DNA of 40,101 bases from CG2-30-51-40 sp041753575 (lineage in GTDB: Bacteria; Desulfobacterota; DSM-4660; Desulfatiglandales; Desulfatiglandaceae). The notes under the pieces are model-generated. The model was not told the DNA's origin. It ran no database searches and saw nothing but the letters and a program-made list of their open reading frames with translations. The position numbers and the translations under genes were made by a program. The stretch is from the NCBI GenBank assembly GCA_041753575.1, contig JBGSUA010000034.1:1-40101 (forward strand), in the 5' to 3' direction. Below, in pieces: positions 1 to 6,081 of this stretch (position 1 is its first letter; each line of letters opens with the position of its first letter).

Positions 1-2
1 CA

Positions 3-635
3 TTGGCGGCAACGGCTTTTGGGCAGACGGCGGCCAAGGAAATGAAGAAGCCGGCAGAGGTTAAGGCAGTCAAGGAAGTTAAACCTGCGGCGGTTTCGGA
101 AAAGGTTACAAAGGCCGCCAAGGTCGCTAAGCCGGTCTTAATTACTCCTGTCGTGACACTGGAATCTTTCGAAGTGCCGCAATATGATGGCTGGTGGTTT
201 TTTTCCGCGAAGGTGGAGCCCACCAAGGGAGACAAGGGAAACAGGGGAGCTCCGCTTCCTTTGAGCTTCCTTTTTTCCGTGAAAAATCCTAACAAGTACC
301 CGATAGCCCTGGAAGGAGTGAAGTTTACCGTTGCCTTTGACAGGGAATTTGAATTGATAACCTATAATAACAATGATGTAATGTGGATACCTGCCGGCAA
401 GACGAACCATTTCAGGGCAACCACCATGATAACCGCCGCCTCTGCCCAGTTGAGCGTGCTGGTTACGGCTGGCTACAAGCTCAAGGAAAAGGGCTGGGAT
501 GCATGGACAGCCCTGGAGAGATGGTGGAAGGGAGTCCCTGATGCTACGGTGCCTGTAACCGTAAAGGAAGGCGCCTTTACCTTTGCAGCCAATGGCATGA
601 CAAAGGTAATACCCTTCGACGCGACCCTTCCGTAA
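3..635 (+). CDS. Exported LEA-type-2/WHy-like protein, 5' end cut by window
   Basis: The frame is open to the left edge, so the true start lies upstream; the first visible residues (LAATAFGQTAA) look like the end of a signal peptide. A Lys/Ala/Val-rich low-complexity linker follows (about residues 12-46). After it comes a beta-rich domain with the phrase SVKNPNKYPIALEGVKF, which resembles the 'NPNPYPVALEG' core of LEA type 2/WHy domains, a fold found in desiccation-stress proteins and small bacterial periplasmic lipoproteins. I infer a periplasmic or surface protein of unknown function. A good terminator follows 16 bases after the stop, so this gene ends its transcription unit. The domain call rests on a short motif. 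Confidence 0.6.
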   Translation: MAATAFGQTAAKEMKKPAEVKAVKEVKPAAVSEKVTKAAKVAKPVLITPVVTLESFEVPQYDGWWFFSAKVEPTKGDKGNRGAPLPLSFLFSVKNPNKYPIALEGVKFTVAFDREFELITYNNNDVMWIPAGKTNHFRATTMITAASAQLSVLVTAGYKLKEKGWDAWTALERWWKGVPDATVPVTVKEGAFTFAANGMTKVIPFDATLP

Positions 636-651
636 TATTCAATCTCATCGT

Positions 652-685
652 GCCCTTTGCCCCTAGTCGGCAAAGGGCTTTTTTT
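652..685 (+). terminator. Rho-independent terminator after the LEA-like gene
   Basis: A perfect 10-bp stem (GCCCTTTGCC at 652-661 with GGCAAAGGGC at 669-678) has a 7-nt loop and is followed by seven Ts (679-685). It separates the LEA-like gene from recO. Confidence 0.9.
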
Positions 686-704
686 ATCGGTTCTCCAAGC
701 GATA

Positions 705-1445
705 ATGCCCATTTTACGGTCTAACGTTATAGTAATGCGCGTAAGCGAGTTCGCAGAGACCGATCTGCTTGTGAGCTTTTTTTCACGCGAGCACGGGAGG
801 CTCAAGGGAGTCGCGAAGGCAGGCAGAAAAAGCATAAAGCGTTTCTCCAACTCCCTGGACCTGATTTGTCTTACCGATATGGAATATGAGCAGGGGCGAG
901 GAGAGCTTTGTTTTCTGCACTCAGGCAGATTGGTAGAGAATTTTGGGGCTATAAGACAAAGCTATGACACGCTGGCAATTGCCAGTTACATGCTGGAGCT
1001 TACTGAGATACTCTTTCCGCCAGGGCTGGCTGCGAAGAGGATGTTTGACTTCCTTGAGAATGCCCTGAGGGCGTTGGATTCGGGAATGGATGCGGTTGTG
1101 GTCCGGACCGCCTTTGAGGCAGGAGCCATGGCCCTGGGGGGATTTGCTCTAGGACTGACTCAGTGCTGCATTTGTGGAAGGCCTTATGCTGGGAAGGGAA
1201 GGGCAGTGGTGATCTCCGCCAGGGGAGCCATCGCCTGTCTTAAGTGCGAGCGCGAATCGTCAAGATCGCCCGGCTTGTCTCCTCAAGGAGTTGAGGGCCT
1301 GAAGGCCATGCAGCTTCGCCGGTTTCTTACTAGTTCATGCCCTTCTTTAACAGATCAGCAGCTTGAAGAAATAAGGGCTGTGTTGATCAAGCACATGGAC
1401 TATCGTCTGGGGCAGAGACCCAGAAGCGCCCGCTTCCTTTCATAG
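705..1445 (+). CDS. recO: DNA repair protein RecO
   Basis: RecO binds single-stranded DNA and works with RecR to load RecA onto SSB-coated gaps in the RecFOR pathway. The N-terminal OB-fold signature is present (VIVMRVSEFAETDLLVSFFS, then EHGRLKGVAKAGRK). A four-cysteine zinc site, CCICGRP with a later CLKCE, lies in the C-terminal half. The product is about 246 residues, normal for the family. I chose ATG 705 because it begins the conserved strand; the frame is open further upstream but runs back through the terminator. No clear Shine-Dalgarno is visible. The stop overlaps the end of the convergent acyl-CoA dehydrogenase gene by 6 bases. Confidence 0.9.
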   Translation: MPILRSNVIVMRVSEFAETDLLVSFFSREHGRLKGVAKAGRKSIKRFSNSLDLICLTDMEYEQGRGELCFLHSGRLVENFGAIRQSYDTLAIASYMLELTEILFPPGLAAKRMFDFLENALRALDSGMDAVVVRTAFEAGAMALGGFALGLTQCCICGRPYAGKGRAVVISARGAIACLKCERESSRSPGLSPQGVEGLKAMQLRRFLTSSCPSLTDQQLEEIRAVLIKHMDYRLGQRPRSARFLS

Positions 1446-2579
1446 AAGCCTCCTTGATATGGTAATCTTTTCAGCTTCTTTTGCCCCCTCGTATATCTCG
1501 AGGATCTTGGCATCCCTGTAGAATCTCTGGACGTCGTATTCGTCAATGTAACCGTAGCCTCCATGGAACTGCAAGGCCTTATCGCACACCCATACCGCCA
1601 TCTCGCCTGAGTAATATTTTGCCATGGCATTGAGAGAGGGGTCAATCTCACCCCGGTCAACCTTCCATGCGGCCCTGTAGGTCAGGGTGCGGGCAAGCTC
1701 TATCCTCGTTGCCATCTCGGCAAGTTGGAACTGTATCCCTTGATTCGCTGCCAGTGGTTTTCCAAAAACAGTTCTTTCCTTTACATACCTAATGGTCTTA
1801 TCCAGAGCGCCCTGAGCGATACCAACACCCTGGCCGGCCACCATAGTCCTTGTGGCATCAAAAAAATGCATAACATGATAAAATCCCTGGCCCTCTATTC
1901 CAATAAGATTCTCGCAAGGAACCCGCACATCCTCAAATGCAATCTCAGCAGTGTCGCTTGCCCTGATCCCGAGCTTGCCTTTTATCTTATTGGCAGTTAT
2001 TCCTTTTCTATCGGATTCAACAATAATAAGGCTGTGCCTGCCGTGCTTTTTTGCCTCATCGTCACCTGTAACACATAAAACAACCATCCAATCGCAAACG
2101 GTTCCATTTGTTATGAACATCTTATTGCCGTTGATTACGTATTCATTTCCCTGGCGTACAGCCCTTGTCCTTGTCCCGGCAACATCGGTCCCGGCGTTAG
2201 GCTCAGTATATGCCCCTGCCGAAATCACATCTTCATTGACGAGCGGAGGGAGATACGTGCGCTTCTGTTCCTCTGTGCCGTTAAAAAGGATGTTCTCAGA
2301 GCCAAAGGTCGCGGTCATGATGCAGACATTTATGCCAAGGTCAACCCGGGCAAGCTGTTCACTTATAAGAGCAACCTCAAGGAACCCGTATCCGGGTCCT
2401 CCGTACTGGTCAGGGATAAATGCTCCCACCAGTCCGGTTTCCCTGGCCTTCTTTACAATATCGCGCGGATATTTTTCTTCCCTGTCACATTGTTTGGCAA
2501 CCGGTTCGATCTCCTGTATGGCAAACCTGTAGGTAGTATCCTGAATAAGCCGCTGTTCTTCGCTTAGATTGAAATCCAT
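1440..2579 (-). CDS. Acyl-CoA dehydrogenase
   Basis: This FAD enzyme oxidises acyl-CoA to trans-2-enoyl-CoA and passes electrons to ETF, the first step of beta-oxidation or branched-chain/aromatic acid degradation. The start MDFNLSEEQRLIQDTTYRFA is the classic ACAD N-terminus. The FAD-binding phrase AYTEPNAGTDVAGTRT, the middle beta-domain, and the C-terminal helical phrase QFHGGYGYIDEYDVQRFYRDAK are all present. The likely catalytic Glu is in EIYEGA near the end, as in short-chain and related ACADs. The product is 379 residues. ATG 2579 has a strong Shine-Dalgarno (GGGAGGATAAG). It lies downstream of the thiolase gene on the same strand (260-bp gap), so the two may be cotranscribed. The chain-length substrate cannot be told from sequence. 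Confidence 0.92.
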   Translation of the reverse strand: MDFNLSEEQRLIQDTTYRFAIQEIEPVAKQCDREEKYPRDIVKKARETGLVGAFIPDQYGGPGYGFLEVALISEQLARVDLGINVCIMTATFGSENILFNGTEEQKRTYLPPLVNEDVISAGAYTEPNAGTDVAGTRTRAVRQGNEYVINGNKMFITNGTVCDWMVVLCVTGDDEAKKHGRHSLIIVESDRKGITANKIKGKLGIRASDTAEIAFEDVRVPCENLIGIEGQGFYHVMHFFDATRTMVAGQGVGIAQGALDKTIRYVKERTVFGKPLAANQGIQFQLAEMATRIELARTLTYRAAWKVDRGEIDPSLNAMAKYYSGEMAVWVCDKALQFHGGYGYIDEYDVQRFYRDAKILEIYEGAKEAEKITISRRLL

Positions 2580-2839
2580 CTTATCCTCCCAGTTCCCAAT
2601 GGAATAGTTATTACCTCCAAATCGGGGGCTGCCCCCGACACATAACGGCCTTTGGAGAATGACTGCCGAAAGGCCTCTTTCCGCCAGACGTTCACGGCAA
2701 CTAAACCTTTTCAGCCCCTCGCGTGAAAATAAATTTCTCTCGGTAAAAGTTAACGGGCCGCGTCTGGTCAACTCAGTAGATGAAAATGAATTGGCGCGTT
2801 TTCATGGTAGCAGAAGGTCAGGATACCTTATCATTACCT
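2580..2839. other. Gap between thiolase and acyl-CoA dehydrogenase genes
   Basis: No gene is seen here. It contains a perfect 7-bp hairpin with a 3-nt loop (TCGGGGG/CCCCCGA, 2622-2638) and a 7-bp inverted repeat GGCCTTT/AAAGGCC (2647-2653 and 2669-2675). Neither has a convincing T tract on the minus strand, so I do not call a terminator; they may attenuate or stabilise a thiolase-dehydrogenase transcript. Confidence 0.5.
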
Positions 2840-4090
2840 CTAAAGCATCTCCAGGACGCAGGCCATGGAAACGCCACCTCCGCCACAGAGGGTCGCAAGG
2901 CCAAGGGTGTTGCCCCTCTTTTTCATGGCGTGAATGAGCGTCACCATGATGCGGCAGCCTGTCGAACCGACAGGATGTCCAAGACCTATGCCTGATCCGT
3001 TTACATTGGTTATTTCGCGGTTAAGGCCAAGTTCTTTTTCACAGCCTATATACTGTGCAGCAAACGCTTCATTTACTTCAATAAGTTCAAAATCCTTAAG
3101 GGCAAGCCCCTTGTTCCTTGCGAGAAGGTCCCTGACTGCGGGAACAGGACTGAGCCCCATAACGGATGGGTGGCAGGCGCCTCTTCCCACTGCCTTTATT
3201 CTGGCGACAGGGGTAAGCCCGAGTTCCTTTGCTTTCTCGGCTGACATAATGATCATTGCGCTTGCGCCGTCGTTCAAGCCGGAGGAGTTGCCGGCTGTCA
3301 CCTTGCCTATTTTAGGGACAAAGGCCGGCGGCAGCTTAGTGAGTTGCTCCATTGTAAGTCCGGGCCTGTAATGTTCGTCCTTATCGAAGACCTTGGGTGC
3401 TCCCTTTCGCTGGGGAACTTCAACCGGCACTATTTCTTCTCTGAAATCGCCCTGAAGGGTTGCCCTTTCCGTATTGTTATGGCTTCTGAGGGCAAGTTCA
3501 TCCATCTCCTGGCGGCTGATGTTGTGTAGTTGCGCAACGAATTCAGCCGTGTGGCCCATTATATATGGTTTTCCCTTGAAAAGTTCCAGGGGCATCCCGC
3601 TTTTGACCGGCCCGTCCTCAGGATGCGGCATAAGGTGAGATCCGCAGTGAAGGGCGTGTATGAGGGTATCCACGAAAGAGTGATCCTGCAGCCTGCATCC
3701 CCATCTGGCCCCGTAAACGGCGTAAGGCGCTCCTGACATATGCTCTACTCCTCCGGCAAGGATAACATCAGCCATGCCTGCCTGTATCATAGCCATGCCG
3801 GAAACCGCGGCCTCCATACCTGAGATGCATACCCTGTTTATTGTAACGGCCGTGATCTTTTCGGGAAGTCCCGCCATGAGAGCCGCCACCCTGGTTACAT
3901 TGAGGTTGTCAGGGTGCTCAAGACAGCATCCAAACCTAATGTCGTCAATCAAGCCAGGGTCTATCCCCGCCCTCTTAACGGCCTCCTTCATTACGACGCC
4001 GGCTATTATCGGTCCATTGAGATCTTTTAGACTGCCGCCGAACGCCCCATTGGCGGTCCGGCATCCAGATACGATAACAACATCTTTCAT
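2840..4090 (-). CDS. Thiolase family acetyl-CoA C-acyltransferase
   Basis: Thiolases cleave 3-ketoacyl-CoA to acetyl-CoA plus a shortened acyl-CoA, or condense two acetyl-CoA. The start MKDVVIVSGCRTANGAFGGSL is typical. The nucleophilic Cys is in NRVCISGMEA. Other conserved blocks are NEAFAAQ, NGSGIGLGHPVGSTGCR (catalytic His) and the second catalytic Cys in TLCGGGGVSMA. One oddity is NGSG where most family members have a Gly-Gly pair (NxxGGA). The product is 416 residues. ATG 4090 is preferred over an in-frame ATG at 4114 because it has AAGGAG nine bases upstream. The neighbouring acyl-CoA dehydrogenase supports a degradative beta-oxidation role. Confidence 0.9.
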   Translation of the reverse strand: MKDVVIVSGCRTANGAFGGSLKDLNGPIIAGVVMKEAVKRAGIDPGLIDDIRFGCCLEHPDNLNVTRVAALMAGLPEKITAVTINRVCISGMEAAVSGMAMIQAGMADVILAGGVEHMSGAPYAVYGARWGCRLQDHSFVDTLIHALHCGSHLMPHPEDGPVKSGMPLELFKGKPYIMGHTAEFVAQLHNISRQEMDELALRSHNNTERATLQGDFREEIVPVEVPQRKGAPKVFDKDEHYRPGLTMEQLTKLPPAFVPKIGKVTAGNSSGLNDGASAMIIMSAEKAKELGLTPVARIKAVGRGACHPSVMGLSPVPAVRDLLARNKGLALKDFELIEVNEAFAAQYIGCEKELGLNREITNVNGSGIGLGHPVGSTGCRIMVTLIHAMKKRGNTLGLATLCGGGGVSMACVLEML

Positions 4091-4192
4091 TATGAATCTT
4101 CTCCTTAACCTCAAAGTTAATTCAATTGCATATTGATCGCATGCGCGAGCAAATCACGCTAGACAGCGGGACTCATCGGTGGTTGCGCTTGA

Positions 4193-4348
4193 CTATTTAA
4201 TGTCCATCCGTAAATGGCTATTTTCACCTATTTCGGCGTTGGGCTCAAATTTTAATCCTCGAAATACCTCAATGTATTCCTGTGGTTAAAATTATCGCCC
4301 GCCTTGAACTCGACGAAACTATCTCATTTACGGATGGACACTACTTAA
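4193..4348. mobile_element. 140-bp palindromic MITE-like element with near-perfect 8-bp target duplication
   Basis: The element proper is 4201-4340. Its ends form a perfect 16-bp terminal inverted repeat (TGTCCATCCGTAAATG at 4201-4216, its complement at 4325-4340). Inside, AATTTTAA (4248-4255) pairs with TTAAAATT (4286-4293) and AATAC (4263-4267) with GTATT (4274-4278), all on the same symmetry axis, so the whole element can fold as one long imperfect hairpin. The flanks are CTATTTAA (4193-4200) and CTACTTAA (4341-4348), a direct repeat matching 7 of 8 bases, as expected for an aged target-site duplication. No coding capacity. The parent transposase family is not identified. Confidence 0.75.
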
Positions 4349-4362
4349 GGTGTCAAAAAGGT

Positions 4363-4497
4363 TTAGGCATCAGAAGCAAGCTCTTTTAAGATCTCAGCAT
4401 TTTTTTTGATGCGCTTTTCGTCTGTCTTTAAATTGCGTTTATTAAGTTTATCTTTATTCGAACGAATTAGTTTTGTTTTAGTGGTGTTTGAAGGCAT
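4363..4497 (-). CDS. Small basic protein of unknown function, 44 residues
   Basis: An ATG at 4497 is preceded by GAGGAGA with 7-nt spacing and, further up, by an excellent sigma-70 type promoter (4536-4564), so I regard this short frame as a real gene. The product is Lys/Arg/Asn-rich: it begins MPSNTTKTKLIRSNKDKLN, continues through KRNLKTDEKRIKKN and ends in an amphipathic stretch EILKELASDA. No cysteines, no signal peptide, no membrane segment. The basic charge suggests nucleic-acid or ribosome association, but that is only inference; I do not recognise the family. It lies between the MITE and the divergent Spy-like gene. Confidence 0.7.
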   Translation of the reverse strand: MPSNTTKTKLIRSNKDKLNKRNLKTDEKRIKKNAEILKELASDA

Positions 4498-4535
4498 AAT
4501 CTTTCTCCTCTGTTAGCTGTGTGATTGCAAGCGGA

Positions 4536-4564
4536 ATGATACCTTCTGCGCTCAGTGATGTCAA
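4536..4564 (-). promoter_or_regulatory. Sigma-70-type promoter for the 44-residue gene
   Basis: On the minus strand TTGACA (4564-4559), a 17-nt spacer, and TATCAT (4541-4536) give a perfect -35 box and a 5/6 -10 box. The predicted transcript start is about 30 nt before the ATG at 4497. Confidence 0.75.
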
Positions 4565-4593
4565 GATGTTAAGACCTTGGAGGAAGGGCAATC

Positions 4594-4623
4594 TTGACAC
4601 ACACCTTTAGCAGGGATTAGCAT
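4594..4623 (+). promoter_or_regulatory. Possible promoter for the Spy-like gene
   Basis: TTGACA (4594-4599), an 18-nt spacer and TAGCAT (4618-4623) point towards the Spy-like gene at 4707. With the minus-strand promoter at 4536-4564 this would be a divergent promoter pair about 30 bp apart. The -10 box is only a partial match. Confidence 0.4.
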
Positions 4624-4706
4624 TTGAGGACGCTTGATGCGCCTTCCCATGTATTGCCGAATCGGGCATCAAATGAAAGAGAAAGTTTTATCAGGAGGTT
4701 TTGCCG

Positions 4707-5201
4707 ATGAATGTCAGAAAAAGCTTTGTAATTATATCGTGTCTTGTGGGTTTGTTGTTATGGCCATTGCTGCCGGCGCAGGCGCAGTGGTGGCAGGACA
4801 AGAGTCTTCAGGAAAAATTCAAGATATCCGAAACCCAGATAAAGGAGATGGAGGCAGTATATGCCGCATTTCTTGCCAAGAGAAAGGAGCTCGCGAATCA
4901 ATCGAGAGTTATGCAGCAAGGGCTCACTAATCTTATGGAGCAGGAGAAACTTGAAAATGAGTCTTTGGGAAAGAGCATAAAGGAGCTGGAAACCGTGAGG
5001 AACAAGCTCTTCAAGGAGACGGTTGACGCAAGGCTTGCCATCAGGAAAATACTTGAGGCCGAGCAGATAAAGAAAATAATTGCGGAAAACCCTAAACTCC
5101 TTTCATCTGAGGGCCAAAGGCCGCTCAGGCCTGTTCCCAGGATTGCGCCAAGGCCTGGCGCCGGATTGATCCCTCAAAAGATGGAGCCCAAAAAGAATTA
5201 G
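4707..5201 (+). CDS. Spy/CpxP-like periplasmic protein
   Basis: The product has a clear signal peptide (basic start MNVRKS, hydrophobic core, cleavage expected after PAQAQ). The mature part is an almost entirely helical, charged region (about residues 30-130, with WQDKSLQEKFKISETQIKEM) and a Pro/Arg-rich tail. This resembles the LTxxQ/Spy-CpxP group of periplasmic chaperone or metal-stress proteins, in which 'L..QI..M' helices pack into a cradle-shaped dimer. The match is by architecture and not by a diagnostic motif, so the family call is tentative. ATG 4707 has AGGAGG with 8-nt spacing; a TTG two codons earlier is too close to that site. Confidence 0.65.
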   Translation: MNVRKSFVIISCLVGLLLWPLLPAQAQWWQDKSLQEKFKISETQIKEMEAVYAAFLAKRKELANQSRVMQQGLTNLMEQEKLENESLGKSIKELETVRNKLFKETVDARLAIRKILEAEQIKKIIAENPKLLSSEGQRPLRPVPRIAPRPGAGLIPQKMEPKKN

Positions 5202-5238
5202 GCGACATGCGCGCGGGCTGAAAACTGAGCCGGGAGGA

Positions 5239-6081
5239 CTATAGAGAAAGATTTTTCCTTACGTAATCTACGGCATTTCTGAATATCTTTATGCCGTCTC
5301 CTTCCCATGAGAGAGGCTCTTTCCCTTCCCTCCTGAGGCATTCTTTCTCTCTTGTCCAGTCCGGATGGTTGGTGAAATTATTAAATGCCTCGGGATGCGG
5401 CATCAGGCCGAAGATTCGACCGGTAGGATCACAGATTCCGGCAATGTCTCTTAGGGAGCCGTTCGGATTTTCCGGCCAGGCACCCCTTGCGGGTTTCCCC
5501 TCCTGGTCTGCATAGGTCAAGACTACCTGGTTGTCTGCAAAGAGCATCTCCAACTGATCGGACTGGGCGAAAAACTTTCCCTCTCCATGTCGCACTGGAA
5601 GTTCAATGGCCTCTATGCCTCGTGTAAATATGCATGGAGAGAGGGTGTTGACCTTGAGATTGACCCATGTGTCAATAAAATTGCCTGAGTCGTTATAAGT
5701 CAGAGCCACATTTCTTTCCCAGTATTTCAGTCCAAAGGCCGGTACAAGCCCCAGATTGACCAGGGCCTGGAATCCATTACAGATGCCTATAATAAGTTTT
5801 CCAGCCGATATAAAGCGTGACAGAGCTTCTCCAAGGTGATGCCTTATCTTGGCAGCCATCAGCACTCCGGCGCCGTGGTCATCACCCCAACTGAACCCGC
5901 CCCCGAATACCAGTATCTGATAGCAATCAAGCCGGATTTCCTGCCGAGATGCGACAGGGGAAATAATTTCATTGATATGAACTCTATGGGAATCGGCCCC
6001 CGCAATCCTGAGGGAGAAATCGGTTTCATAGTCGCAGTTAAGACCATAGCCGGTTAAAACAAGCGCCTTTACCTCTTTCAT
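5239..6081 (-). CDS. purQ: Phosphoribosylformylglycinamidine synthase, glutaminase subunit PurQ
   Basis: PurQ releases ammonia from glutamine for the fourth step of purine synthesis (FGAR to FGAM) carried out by PurL. It is a class I amidotransferase. The nucleophile is Cys101 in GICNGFQALVNLG, and the His-Glu of the triad is in LMPHPEAFNNF. The start MKEVKALVLTGYGLNCDYET is the usual 'GxNCd.E' entry, and GGFSWGDDHGAG is conserved. At 280 residues it is longer than Bacillus PurQ (about 227) and matches the form found beside large PurL proteins. ATG 6081 overlaps the purL stop by 4 bases (ATGA) and has GGAGG six bases upstream, which suggests translational coupling. Confidence 0.95.
   Translation of the reverse strand: MKEVKALVLTGYGLNCDYETDFSLRIAGADSHRVHINEIISPVASRQEIRLDCYQILVFGGGFSWGDDHGAGVLMAAKIRHHLGEALSRFISAGKLIIGICNGFQALVNLGLVPAFGLKYWERNVALTYNDSGNFIDTWVNLKVNTLSPCIFTRGIEAIELPVRHGEGKFFAQSDQLEMLFADNQVVLTYADQEGKPARGAWPENPNGSLRDIAGICDPTGRIFGLMPHPEAFNNFTNHPDWTREKECLRREGKEPLSWEGDGIKIFRNAVDYVRKNLSL

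Noticed and set aside
1951..2532. 193-codon plus-strand open frame
   Set aside because: It lies entirely antisense to the acyl-CoA dehydrogenase, whose motifs and ribosome site are clear; its translation shows no family signature.
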